Under the pieces are notes generated by a model, which did no database searches, had not been told where the DNA came from, and saw only the letters and a list, made by a program, of their open reading frames with translations. This document shows, one piece after another, positions 1-7,818 of a stretch of DNA of 12,829 bases (positions are counted from its first letter, which is position 1; every line of letters begins with the position of its first letter). This DNA is from an uncultured beta proteobacterium (GTDB lineage: Bacteria > Pseudomonadota > Gammaproteobacteria > Burkholderiales > Burkholderiaceae), in the NCBI GenBank assembly GCA_903827075.1, contig CAIKGX010000018.1:1-12829 (forward strand). Reading direction: 5' to 3'. A program made the position numbers and the translations under genes.

Positions 1-362
1 AGCTTATTTAATACCAAGACAATGGGCAAATCATCCGGCAATAAACGCAAGACCTTAATATCGTCATCACCAAAGTAACCCGCCTCAACAACAAAACAGG
101 CTACATTCACATCTTGCAATGCAGTGGTCACCGTACGATTTAAGGCCTTGTTGAGCGTATTCATCAATCGCGTTTGAAAACCTGGCGTATCAATAAAAAT
201 AAACTGTGCCTCTTCCCGATTCTGGATACCCAAAATACGATGGCGCGTGGTCTGAGCTTTGCGCGAAGTGATACTGATCTTTTGACCTACTAAGGCATTG
301 ATTAAAGTCGATTTGCCCATATTGGGACGGCCAACAATGGCGATAGTGCCGCATCTAAACAC
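1..362 (-). CDS. era: GTPase Era, N-terminal part (cut by window edge)
   Basis: Era is an essential GTPase that binds the 3' end of 16S rRNA and helps mature the 30S subunit. Only about 120 N-terminal residues of the GTPase domain are present; the rest of that domain and the KH RNA-binding domain lie beyond the window. Visible motifs are the P-loop GRPNMGKST near residues 11-19, the switch-region segment SRKAQTTRHRI typical of Era, the G3 motif DTPG, and NK at the very end, which begins the G4 NKxD motif. I chose the GTG start at 362 because an in-frame stop lies just upstream and GAAGGG stands 6 bases before it, inside the end of rnc. The gap to the rnc stop is 2 bases, so translation is probably coupled. 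The P-loop has Met where Val is usual (GRPNVGKS). Identity is secure; only the start is inferred. Confidence 0.95.
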   Translation of the reverse strand, partial: MFRCGTIAIVGRPNMGKSTLINALVGQKISITSRKAQTTRHRILGIQNREEAQFIFIDTPGFQTRLMNTLNKALNRTVTTALQDVNVACFVVEAGYFGDDDIKVLRLLPDDLPIVLVLNK

Positions 363-364
363 GA

Positions 365-1156
365 TTAGCCCTTCAGCTTAAGATTGAACTGCTCTTCGGT
401 CACTTCTTTTTTTGCTGCTTTCTTTTTGGCAGACCGAGTCTTCTTAGGTTTACGAGACTCTTGAGGCAACGCTTTTAACATAGAAATTAAAGCGAGCTTT
501 GCTGCTGCTTGCTCAGCTGCGCGGCGTGAAGCACCCTCACCCTTTACCGAGACTTTATGACTTGGAATAAGGCACTCCACTTCAAACTGCTGGTTATGTG
601 CAGCGCCAGTGGTACCAGTCACGTTATATGTTGGCAAAGGCAATTGATAGCCTTGCAAGCACTCTTGCAATAAAGTCTTGTCGTCTTTGCCCAAAGTCTT
701 AGGGTCTACATGCGCCAAGGTGATGGAATACAACTTCCGTAAACAGGTTTTAGCAGCTTCAAAGCCGCCATCCAAAAAGATAGCGCCAGTTACTGCTTCC
801 AGCGTGTCAGCCAAAATCGATGGGCGACGAAAGCCACCGCTCTTGAGTTCACCCTCGCCTAAGCGTAAGTAATCTGATAGAGACAGGGTTTGTGCAATCT
901 CATATAAAGCTTGCTGCTTCACTAAATTCGCGCGCACACGAGAAAGATCACCCTCATCCAAATCAGAGTAGCGCTCGTAAAGCATCTCAGCAACGACAAA
1001 ATTGAGAATAGAGTCACCCAAAAACTCTAAGCGCTCATTATTTTTTTTACTGTGACTGCGATGTGTCAAAGCTTGATTGAGAAGCTCAAGCTTTTTAAAG
1101 GTATAGCCCAGTCGCTCTTGAAGCGGTGCAGTTTCAATGACGGTGCGGGCGTTCAT
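365..1156 (-). CDS. rnc: Ribonuclease III
   Basis: RNase III cleaves double-stranded RNA, separating the 16S and 23S precursors and processing some mRNAs in the cytoplasm. The protein has 263 residues. The catalytic domain fills about residues 8-150 and carries the signature ERLEFLGDS at 41-49; the acidic metal-binding residues are E41, E44, D48, D117 and E120, matching the E. coli set. A double-stranded RNA-binding domain follows (about 157-228), ending in the usual RRAAEQAAAKLAL segment. The last 30 or so residues form a Lys/Ala-rich tail (KKTRSAKKKAAKKE) that makes the protein longer than the E. coli enzyme (226). The gene begins 5 bases after the lepB stop and ends 2 bases before era, so it sits in a tight lepA-lepB-rnc-era run. 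The Shine-Dalgarno signal is weak, so coupling to lepB translation is likely. Confidence 0.97.
   Translation of the reverse strand: MNARTVIETAPLQERLGYTFKKLELLNQALTHRSHSKKNNERLEFLGDSILNFVVAEMLYERYSDLDEGDLSRVRANLVKQQALYEIAQTLSLSDYLRLGEGELKSGGFRRPSILADTLEAVTGAIFLDGGFEAAKTCLRKLYSITLAHVDPKTLGKDDKTLLQECLQGYQLPLPTYNVTGTTGAAHNQQFEVECLIPSHKVSVKGEGASRRAAEQAAAKLALISMLKALPQESRKPKKTRSAKKKAAKKEVTEEQFNLKLKG
369..374 (-). promoter_or_regulatory. Ribosome binding site for era
   Basis: On the minus strand GAAGGG lies within the last codons of rnc, 6 bases before the GTG at 362. It is the main support for the GTG start of era and implies that ribosomes finishing rnc can restart on era. Confidence 0.65.
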
Positions 1157-1161
1157 GACTT

Positions 1162-1968
1162 TTACTTAAACCCGCCAATGCGGCCCAGGTTGCCTAGGTT
1201 GAGCCAAACAAAGAATGCTCTGCCCACAATATTTTGGTCTGGGACAAATCCCCAATAACGCGAATCTGCACTGTTATCTCGGTTGTCACCCATAGCAAAG
1301 TAATGGCCTGCAGGTACCTTGCACGTCAATCCGGTATTTTGATATTGACAGTTCTCAAACCCTGGAAAGCGTTCGGCAGGAAAGTTGCCGGCAGGGCGTT
1401 CTGGGTCATTCAAAATATCATGGCGGTTGCCACCAAGATCAGCTGGAAAAGTTTCCGTAAATCGTTTGGCATAGCGCATATTCTCAGGATCAAGATAAGA
1501 CTCGCCGCCACTGTATTGCAATGGCTGGCCATTAATTGTTAAACGCTTGTCTTGATATTGAATAACATCACCTGGCAGAGCAACTACCCGCTTAATGTAA
1601 TCAACCGATTCATCGCGTGGATAGCGGAACACCACTACATCACCTCTTTTAGGAGAGCCGAGCTCCACTACTTTTTTATTGATCACCGGCAAACGGATTC
1701 CATAATCAAATTTATTCACCAAGATGAAATCACCAATTTGCAAAGTAGGGATCATTGAGCCTGAAGGAATCTTGAAGGGTTCCACAATAAAAGAGCGCAA
1801 TACAAACACAGCGCATATCACCGGGAAGAAGCCTGCGGTGTATTCCAGCCATAAGGGCATACGTTCGATGCCTAATGCCCGTCTTTGCGGTGCAAAGTAC
1901 AGTCGATCAGCAAGCCAAGCTATACCTGAAATGACTACCAAAATAAATAGAATGAGGGCGAAGTTCAT
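1162..1968 (-). CDS. lepB: Signal peptidase I
   Basis: LepB is the inner-membrane serine protease that removes signal peptides from secreted proteins. In its 268 residues two N-terminal membrane segments are visible (about 2-20 and 44-62). The catalytic domain then faces the periplasm. The Ser/Lys dyad is S71 in IPSGSMIPTL and K126 in YIKRVVALPGD. The conserved block GDNRDNSADSRYWGFVP lies at 227-243. Cysteines C207 and C216 just before it resemble the C170/C176 pair of E. coli LepB and may form a periplasmic disulfide; that is inference. The start codon overlaps the lepA stop by one base (TAATG). The lepA-lepB pairing is an old and widespread arrangement. No missing residue or truncation is seen. 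Confidence 0.97.
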   Translation of the reverse strand: MNFALILFILVVISGIAWLADRLYFAPQRRALGIERMPLWLEYTAGFFPVICAVFVLRSFIVEPFKIPSGSMIPTLQIGDFILVNKFDYGIRLPVINKKVVELGSPKRGDVVVFRYPRDESVDYIKRVVALPGDVIQYQDKRLTINGQPLQYSGGESYLDPENMRYAKRFTETFPADLGGNRHDILNDPERPAGNFPAERFPGFENCQYQNTGLTCKVPAGHYFAMGDNRDNSADSRYWGFVPDQNIVGRAFFVWLNLGNLGRIGGFK

Positions 1969-3773
1969 TAGCCGTCTACCTGCAAAATAGCCAAGAAGGC
2001 CTCTTGTGGAATCTCCACATTACCCACCTGTTTCATACGCTTCTTACCTTCTTTTTGCTTCTCTAATAACTTGCGTTTACGTGAGATATCGCCACCGTAG
2101 CATTTAGCTAATACGTTCTTACGCAATGCTTTCACATTTTCACGAGCAACGATATTGCTGCCAATTGCCGCCTGGATTGCCACATCAAACATTTGGCGTG
2201 GAATAATGCCGCGCATCTTCGCAACGACTTCACGTCCACGATGCTGGCTATTACTGCGGTGAACAATCACCGAAAGGGCATCCACCCGCTCGCCATTGAT
2301 CAAAATATCTACCTTCACCACATCTGCTGGGCGATATTCTAAGAACTCATAATCCATGGACGCATAGCCACGTGAAATCGATTTCAAACGATCAAAGAAA
2401 TCCATCACGATTTCTGCCATAGGCAATTCATAGGTGAGCTTCACTTGGCGTCCAAGATAGTTCATATCTGTCTGAATGCCACGCTTCCCGATACACAAAG
2501 TAATAATGGAGCCAACATACTCTTGCGGCATGTAGAGGTTTACTGTGACGATAGGCTCAAGAATCGTATCTACCTTACTTACCTCTGGCATCTTCGATGG
2601 GTTATCCACCATAAGGATGGTGCCATCGGATTGCTGTACTTGATACACCACTGTTGGAGCTGTGGTGATGAGATTCATATCGTACTGGCGCTCTAAGCGC
2701 TCTTGGACGATTTCCATATGCAGCAAACCTAAGAATCCACAACGGAATCCAAAACCCAAAGCTTGCGATACCTCTGGTTCATACAGTAGCGAAGCATCAT
2801 TGAGTTTTAACTTCTCCAGCGATTCACGCAATTGATCATATTCACTCGCCTCCACTGGGTAGAGACCTGCAAATACTTGAGACTTCACTTCTTTAAATCC
2901 AGGTAATGCCTCGGTTGCCGGCGTACGTCCAACCTGACCAGCGGCATGAGTCACAGTGTCGCCAACTTTAGCCGCTTTTAATTCTTTAATACCAGAAATA
3001 ATGAAGCCCACCTGGCCAGCGGAGAGTTCTGGGCGATCTACTGACTTAGGACAAAAAACACCCACATGCTCAACTAAATGAGTAGATCCATTAGCCATCA
3101 AAGTAATTTTGTCTTTGGGTTTGAGCGTGCCATTCATCACGCGTACCAGCATCACTACGCCAACGTAATTATCAAACCACGAATCCACAATTAAGGCTTG
3201 CAATGGGGCGGTAGCGCTACCCTTTGGTGGCGGAACCCGACGAATCATCTCTTCAATCACATCTGCTACACCTAGGCCCGTTTTTGCTGAGCAAGTAATC
3301 GCGTCAGTTGCATCAATGCCAATGACATCTTCAATTTCTTGTTTAGCGCGCTCGGGATCAGCTTGGGGTAAATCAATCTTATTTAGAACAGGTACTACCT
3401 CAACGCCCAACTCAATGGCGGTGTAGCAGTTAGCCACGGTTTGCGCTTCAACACCTTGACTGGCATCCACCACTAAAAGCGCACCTTCACAGGCAGACAA
3501 CGAACGACTCACTTCATAAGAGAAGTCTACGTGCCCTGGCGTGTCAATCAGATTGATGTTGTATATCTTGCCATCTTTAGCTTTGTAATTGAGTGCTGCT
3601 GTTTGGGCTTTGATGGTGATACCGCGTTCCCGTTCAATATCCATCGAATCGAGAACTTGAGCTTCCATTTCACGATCAGATAGTCCACCGCATAACTGAA
3701 TAATGCGATCAGCTAGCGTGGATTTGCCGTGATCGATATGGGCGATGATAGAAAAATTGCGGATTAAATCCAT
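1968..3773 (-). CDS. lepA: Elongation factor 4 (LepA), ribosome-associated GTPase
   Basis: LepA/EF4 is a translational GTPase that has been linked to back-translocation and to 30S assembly. The protein is 601 residues, the normal family length. Its G domain shows AHIDHGKSTL (11-20), the switch I segment RERGITI (48-54), DTPGH with the catalytic His at 81, NKID (131-134) and a SAKTG motif. EF-G-like domains II, III and V follow. The LepA-specific C-terminal domain ends with the RKRKLLEKQKEGKKRMK region that reaches the ribosome A site. The ATG is followed at once by the conserved DLIRNFSIIAHIDHGK start, so the start is firm. The gene is separated from mucD by 144 bases and overlaps lepB by one base. 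That gap is the only place upstream where a separate promoter for lepA-lepB-rnc-era could sit outside coding sequence; I saw no convincing one. Confidence 0.97.
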   Translation of the reverse strand: MDLIRNFSIIAHIDHGKSTLADRIIQLCGGLSDREMEAQVLDSMDIERERGITIKAQTAALNYKAKDGKIYNINLIDTPGHVDFSYEVSRSLSACEGALLVVDASQGVEAQTVANCYTAIELGVEVVPVLNKIDLPQADPERAKQEIEDVIGIDATDAITCSAKTGLGVADVIEEMIRRVPPPKGSATAPLQALIVDSWFDNYVGVVMLVRVMNGTLKPKDKITLMANGSTHLVEHVGVFCPKSVDRPELSAGQVGFIISGIKELKAAKVGDTVTHAAGQVGRTPATEALPGFKEVKSQVFAGLYPVEASEYDQLRESLEKLKLNDASLLYEPEVSQALGFGFRCGFLGLLHMEIVQERLERQYDMNLITTAPTVVYQVQQSDGTILMVDNPSKMPEVSKVDTILEPIVTVNLYMPQEYVGSIITLCIGKRGIQTDMNYLGRQVKLTYELPMAEIVMDFFDRLKSISRGYASMDYEFLEYRPADVVKVDILINGERVDALSVIVHRSNSQHRGREVVAKMRGIIPRQMFDVAIQAAIGSNIVARENVKALRKNVLAKCYGGDISRKRKLLEKQKEGKKRMKQVGNVEIPQEAFLAILQVDG

Positions 3774-3860
3774 AGCGTCTTATTTGGTCATTCAAAAAAC
3801 GCCTTATCAGAACACACCACAATGATGCGCTGCAAAAAGTCGTCTTAAAGTGATTGTAAT

Positions 3861-3887
3861 GGGTGGCGCTAAGCTAGCGCCAAACCC
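3861..3887 (-). repeat. Inverted repeat in the mucD-lepA gap; possible weak terminator or mRNA end hairpin
   Basis: The two arms, GGGTGGCGCT and AGCGCCAAACCC, pair around a 5-base AAGCT loop, with a 2-base bulge near the base of the stem. The hairpin lies about 30 bases after the mucD stop. Read on the minus strand, no T tract follows directly, so it does not look like a full intrinsic terminator. It may slow polymerase, mark a processing site or protect the 3' end of the upstream message. The rest of the 144-base gap holds no gene that I can support. Confidence 0.5.
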
Positions 3888-3917
3888 GTTTTATTTGCCC
3901 AAAAATGCCTGTTTTGA

Positions 3918-5366
3918 CTATTTTGGCTTTACTGGAATGACGAGGGTACTGTCAGATCGGCGCACAAATACAGGAACAGCCTTATTGGAGTCCAAACCCT
4001 TTACCAGGGATTCAAACTGCTTTACACCCGTAATATCAGCATCCGCCACCCGAATAATCACGTCCCCAGGCCGAATTCCAGCCCTTGCTAAGGGGCCTTC
4101 ATTAAGGCTAGTGACCTCAACTCCACTACGGATATTCAACTCTTTCTTTTTAGCCTCAGAAAGCTCATTTACTGCCACACCAAGCGCGTTTCCAGCACCA
4201 CCATTAGCGTTTGGCGAATCTGGCTTTTTGCCAACTACCTGTGTGGTGTCGGTATCAACTACGGTAACCGTTAAATCTCGCGTAACGCCTTTGCGCCAAA
4301 CCTGAACGCTGGCAGTGCTTCCGGGCTTGGCTTCCCCAACCACCCTAGGAAGGTCTGTGGATTTAGCAATATCACGCCCATTAAAACTCAAGATCACATC
4401 GCCAGACTCAATTCCACCGGCAGCGGCAGGGCCACCTAGCTCTACATTGCGAACATAAGCGCCGCGGGGTTTACCTAAACCTAAACTTTCAGCAACCTCT
4501 TTAGTCATCTCGCCCAAGGCCACACCGATGCGTCCACGGGTCATCTTGCCATTGGTGCGTAGTTGATCAGCCACACGCATAGCTTCATCAATCGGAATGG
4601 CAAACGAGATCCCCATATAACCGCCAGAACGGCTAAATATTTGAGAATTGATACCAATGGCTTGCCCTGCAGTATTGAGCAAGGGGCCACCAGAGTTCCC
4701 GGGGTTCACTGCAACGTCCGTCTGAATAAAGGGCAAATAATCACCAGTATCGCGACTCTTAGCCGAAACAATGCCAGCAGTAACGGTATTTTCCAGGCCG
4801 AATGGGGATCCAATGGCAAGTACCCACTCACCTACTCTGACCTTAGATGAATCACCCAACGGTAGCTTAGGCAAATCACGGGCATCAATTTTGACAACTG
4901 CCACATCTGTCCGTTTATCCATACCCAACAACTTGGCCTTGAATTCACGCTTATCGGTGAGCGTGACATAAATAGTAGTAGCCCCTTCTACTACGTGGGC
5001 ATTGGTCAGGATCATCCCATTGGAATCAATAATGAAACCAGACCCCACACCACGGTCAGCCTCTTGAGGTTTGCCATTATTAGGCTGTGATGGCTTTGGT
5101 CCACTAGGAACACCAGGAATAGGCACGCCAAAGAAGCGGCGGAAGAACTCTGCTTGATCCTCAGGAATTCCAGGAATACCGCCCTGGGCTTGTTGCACCA
5201 TCACTTTTTCAGTAGTGCGAATATTCACCACAGCAGGACTTGCGCGCTCCACCAAATCTGCAAAGTCGGGAATCGTAACCCGAGGCGTCTGCGCAGAAGC
5301 AATGGAAATAAACGAGAGCTGCCCCAAGCTATAGACAGCTAAGAGCGCAATAAAGTACTTTTTCAT
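3918..5366 (-). CDS. mucD: Do-family periplasmic serine protease/chaperone (MucD/DegQ type)
   Basis: Do (HtrA) proteases degrade or hold misfolded proteins in the periplasm. The 482-residue product begins with a Sec signal peptide: KK, then a hydrophobic stretch at about 5-23, with likely cleavage after ASA at residue 25. A Gly/Pro-rich loop (about 62-105) resembles the LA loop. The protease domain follows, with the catalytic triad H124 (TNAHVV), D154 (RTDVAVVKI) and S225 (GNSGGP). Two PDZ domains occupy roughly 275-365 and 395-480. The name mucD rests mainly on position: in related bacteria this gene follows rpoE-rseA-rseB and precedes lepA. Those three genes are absent here, and only 63 bases separate it from fabF. 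It could equally be labelled degP or degQ; the family is certain, the subtype less so. No strong Shine-Dalgarno precedes the ATG. Confidence 0.93.
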   Translation of the reverse strand: MKKYFIALLAVYSLGQLSFISIASAQTPRVTIPDFADLVERASPAVVNIRTTEKVMVQQAQGGIPGIPEDQAEFFRRFFGVPIPGVPSGPKPSQPNNGKPQEADRGVGSGFIIDSNGMILTNAHVVEGATTIYVTLTDKREFKAKLLGMDKRTDVAVVKIDARDLPKLPLGDSSKVRVGEWVLAIGSPFGLENTVTAGIVSAKSRDTGDYLPFIQTDVAVNPGNSGGPLLNTAGQAIGINSQIFSRSGGYMGISFAIPIDEAMRVADQLRTNGKMTRGRIGVALGEMTKEVAESLGLGKPRGAYVRNVELGGPAAAGGIESGDVILSFNGRDIAKSTDLPRVVGEAKPGSTASVQVWRKGVTRDLTVTVVDTDTTQVVGKKPDSPNANGGAGNALGVAVNELSEAKKKELNIRSGVEVTSLNEGPLARAGIRPGDVIIRVADADITGVKQFESLVKGLDSNKAVPVFVRRSDSTLVIPVKPK

Positions 5367-5429
5367 GATGCTATATAGACCTGCTTGGTAACAACCAATG
5401 AAGAGTTAGTAAGGCATTTACTCAGAATA

Positions 5430-6677
5430 TTAGGTCAGCTTACCAAAAATCAAGGTGCCGTTAGTACCCCCAAAACCAAAGTTGTTTTTAACGGCATGGT
5501 CAATCTTCACATCACGAGCAGTATTGGCGCAGTAGTCCAAATCACACTCAGGGTCTTGATTGAAGATATTGATAGTAGGCGGAGATTTCTGGTGATGGAG
5601 CGCCAGAATAGTAAAAACCGATTCCAAGCCGCCAGCGCCACCCAAAAGGTGACCCGTCATCGACTTGGTGGAGTTAATTAATGTCTTTTTGGCGTGGTCG
5701 CCTAGCGCTGCTTTGATTGCACCAGTCTCATTCTTATCACCCAAAGGTGTAGAAGTGCCATGTGCATTGATGTATTGGATTTGATCCGCATTCAAGCCGG
5801 CATCGCGCATGGCATTAACCATACAACGACGTGGTCCATCCATATTTGGTGCAGTCATGTGATATGCATCGCCACTCATACCAAAGCCTAAAAGCTCACA
5901 GTAAATTTTGGCGCCGCGTGCTTTGGCATGCTCATACTCTTCAATCACCACCACACCCGATCCTTCGCCCAAGACAAAGCCATCGCGGTCAATATCCCAA
6001 GGACGGGAAGCCGTTGCAGGATCATCGTTACGAGTAGAAAGTGCGCGGGCAGATGCAAAGCCGCCGACACCTAAGGCTGAAATCGTTGATTCAGCGCCAC
6101 CAGCAACCATGACATCAGCGTCGCCATACTGAATCAGACGGGCAGCCAAGCCAATGCTATGCAAACCAGTGGTACAGGCAGTCACCGCGGCAACGTTTGG
6201 ACCCTTAAGACCGAACAAAATGCTGAGGTGCCCTGAAATCATATTAATGATGGAGCCAGGTACAAAGAATGGAGAAATACGACGAGGACCGCGAGCCAAT
6301 AATTCAGCGCCAGTTTCCTCAATCATCGGCAGGCCACCAATACCGGAGCCCACCATTACACCAATACGTTCAGCATTTTCCTCGGTAACCTGGATACCAC
6401 TATCGCGAATTGCTTGTGTGCCAGCGGCGATACCGTAATGGATAAAAGTATCCATATGGCGCGCCTCTTTGGCAGAAACATATTCTTCAACGTTAAAATC
6501 CTTCACCTCACCAGCGAAATGAACGCTCAGTGGTGCGTGGTCAAATTTAGTGATAGTAGCAATGCCGGATTTGCCCGCGAGCACATTAGACCAAGCTACA
6601 TCAACCGAATTACCAACAGGTGAGATCAGGCCTAGACCGGTAACTACAACCCGGCGGCGGCCATTTGATGCTGACAC
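5430..6677 (-). CDS. fabF: 3-oxoacyl-[ACP] synthase II
   Basis: FabF condenses malonyl-ACP with a growing acyl-ACP to lengthen the chain by two carbons, in the cytoplasm. The protein has 415 residues, typical of KAS II. The Cys-His-His catalytic set is complete: C168 in TACTTG, H306 in NAHGTSTPLGD and H343 in SMTGHLLGGAGG, with the conserved K338 close by. The glycine-rich end NNFGFGGTNG is also present. The start is GTG at 6677: the usual RRRVVVTGLGLISPVG opening follows after six residues, and no in-frame ATG lies nearby. The gene begins 21 bases after acpP, the standard acpP-fabF pairing. No clear Shine-Dalgarno precedes the GTG. The FabB alternative is unlikely given the context and the sequence around the active sites. 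Confidence 0.96.
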   Translation of the reverse strand: MSASNGRRRVVVTGLGLISPVGNSVDVAWSNVLAGKSGIATITKFDHAPLSVHFAGEVKDFNVEEYVSAKEARHMDTFIHYGIAAGTQAIRDSGIQVTEENAERIGVMVGSGIGGLPMIEETGAELLARGPRRISPFFVPGSIINMISGHLSILFGLKGPNVAAVTACTTGLHSIGLAARLIQYGDADVMVAGGAESTISALGVGGFASARALSTRNDDPATASRPWDIDRDGFVLGEGSGVVVIEEYEHAKARGAKIYCELLGFGMSGDAYHMTAPNMDGPRRCMVNAMRDAGLNADQIQYINAHGTSTPLGDKNETGAIKAALGDHAKKTLINSTKSMTGHLLGGAGGLESVFTILALHHQKSPPTINIFNQDPECDLDYCANTARDVKIDHAVKNNFGFGGTNGTLIFGKLT

Positions 6678-6698
6678 AGTAATAGTTAAGCTAGGGAA

Positions 6699-6938
6699 TT
6701 AACCCTGGGCTTTTGATGTAGCAAAATCGATAGCGAGCTGAACAGTAGTAATTTTTTCAGCTTCTTCATCCGGAATTTCAATCCCAAATTCATCTTCCAA
6801 AGCCATTACCAGCTCAACAGTGTCAAGAGAGTCAGCACCCAAGTCGTTCACAAAAGAAGATTCATTCTTGATATCTGCCTCTGCGACGCCCAATTGCTCA
6901 GCGACGATCTTCTTAACGCGTTGTTCGATGTTATCCAT
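6699..6938 (-). CDS. acpP: Acyl carrier protein
   Basis: AcpP carries fatty-acyl intermediates on a 4'-phosphopantetheine arm and serves every enzyme encoded nearby. The product is 79 residues, the normal size, strongly acidic, with the modification motif GADSLD and the attachment Ser at residue 37. Helix II (DTVELVMALEDEFGIEIPDEEAEK) is typical. A longer frame opens at TTG 6950, but I chose the ATG at 6938 because GGGGGA lies just before it and family proteins begin about here (MDNIEQRVKK). The gene has its own probable promoter in the 102-base gap after fabG, as expected for one of the most abundant proteins in the cell, and fabF follows directly. Confidence 0.97.
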   Translation of the reverse strand: MDNIEQRVKKIVAEQLGVAEADIKNESSFVNDLGADSLDTVELVMALEDEFGIEIPDEEAEKITTVQLAIDFATSKAQG

Positions 6939-6942
6939 TAAT

Positions 6943-6948
6943 TCCCCC
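6943..6948 (-). promoter_or_regulatory. Ribosome binding site for acpP
   Basis: GGGGGA on the minus strand sits a few bases before the ATG at 6938. It falls inside the longer TTG-started frame and therefore decides against that start. Confidence 0.7.
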
Positions 6949-6974
6949 AAGGGTTGTAAAAAAACGATGGAAGG

Positions 6975-7005
6975 ATTTTATCAGCTTGGCGGACCGAAAC
7001 AGCAA
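6975..7005 (-). promoter_or_regulatory. Probable sigma-70 promoter for acpP-fabF
   Basis: On the minus strand TTGCTG (7000-7005) is followed after 17 bases by GATAAA (6977-6982); TAAAAT (6975-6980) overlaps it as an alternative -10. The leader before acpP would be about 30 bases. The site lies in a non-coding gap that is long for this tightly packed cluster, which supports it. Match quality is moderate and there is no experimental proof. Confidence 0.55.
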
Positions 7006-7040
7006 ATCCGCGAAAAAATGATCAAATCCTTGCTTTGTCA

Positions 7041-7784
7041 TTAGGCTAAATATAGTCCGCCATTGACATGTAAGGTGTTACCCGTAATATACCCAGCAGC
7101 TGGAGAGGCCAAAAACGCCACTGCCTGGGCCACATCCTCAGGGCTGCCGAGTCGGGCCAAAGGAATGTTCGCTTTTAGAGCATTTTGCTGCTCTTCACTC
7201 AAAGCGCGGGTCATGTCGGTATCAATAAAGCCAGGTGCGACACAATTGACAGTGATATTGCGACTGCCAATTTCGCGAGCAAGGGCACGAGTCATACCAG
7301 AAACCCCGGCTTTAGCTGCGGCATAGTTAGCCTGTCCAGGGTTGCCCATATGGCCAACGATGGAGGTGATATTGATAATGCGACCACCGCGAGCTTTCAT
7401 CATAGGGCGCATTACCGCCTGAGATAAGCGAAATACTGCGCTAAGGTTGGTATCGATCACATCGACCCACTCTTCTGTCTTCATGCGCATCGCCAAGTTA
7501 TCGCGGGTAATACCGGCGTTGTTTACCAAGATATTGATGCCGCCAAAATCTTTAACGATCAAATCAATGATGTCTTCACATGCCTTAGGATCAGTCACAT
7601 TTAATACTTCACCTCGGCCGCCACTAGCCTGCAAACGCGTGTTAATCGCTTTAGCACCGTCTTCTGAAGTGGCTGTACCAATCACTTTAGCGCCGCACTT
7701 GACTAATTCTTCTGCAATGGCTTGGCCAATGCCGCGCGATGCGCCAGTTACTAAGGCAATTTGTCCACTTAAGTCGAGGTTCAT
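7041..7784 (-). CDS. fabG: 3-oxoacyl-[ACP] reductase
   Basis: FabG uses NADPH to reduce 3-ketoacyl-ACP to 3-hydroxyacyl-ACP, the first reductive step of each elongation cycle. It is a 247-residue short-chain dehydrogenase. The Rossmann motif TGASRGIG (13-20) and NNAG (88-91) are present, as are the catalytic residues N113, S141, Y154 and K158 (YAAAK). The PGFIDTDMT segment and the C-terminal GGLYLA are also typical of FabG. The ATG at 7784 is preceded by AGGAAG 6 bases upstream. It follows fabD by 34 bases and is followed by a 102-base gap that holds the likely acpP promoter. SDR enzymes are functionally diverse, but this position makes FabG nearly certain. Confidence 0.97.
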   Translation of the reverse strand: MNLDLSGQIALVTGASRGIGQAIAEELVKCGAKVIGTATSEDGAKAINTRLQASGGRGEVLNVTDPKACEDIIDLIVKDFGGINILVNNAGITRDNLAMRMKTEEWVDVIDTNLSAVFRLSQAVMRPMMKARGGRIINITSIVGHMGNPGQANYAAAKAGVSGMTRALAREIGSRNITVNCVAPGFIDTDMTRALSEEQQNALKANIPLARLGSPEDVAQAVAFLASPAAGYITGNTLHVNGGLYLA

Positions 7785-7790
7785 ATTTAT

Positions 7791-7796
7791 CTTCCT
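7791..7796 (-). promoter_or_regulatory. Ribosome binding site for fabG
   Basis: AGGAAG on the minus strand, 6 bases before the fabG ATG at 7784, is one of the strongest Shine-Dalgarno matches in this cluster. Confidence 0.7.
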
Positions 7797-7818
7797 AACT
7801 TCTAATATTGATTCTGAA

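Noticed and set aside
3774..3860. Promoter for the lepA operon in the rest of the mucD-lepA gap
   Set aside because: TTGCAG and TTGTGG can be picked as -35 boxes, but no acceptable -10 lies at 16-18 bases from either. I could not support a site.
3850..4305. A 151-codon plus-strand frame running from the mucD-lepA gap into mucD
   Set aside because: It is antisense to the conserved C-terminal PDZ region of the protease, has no family resemblance that I recognise and no ribosome binding site; its composition is a mirror of the real gene.
5370..5398. Possible promoter for mucD: TTGGTT, 17 bases, TATAGC, overlapping a TTGGT/ACCAA inverted repeat
   Set aside because: The transcript would begin inside or after the mucD start codon, so it could not express the full signal peptide. 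The box matches are only partial.
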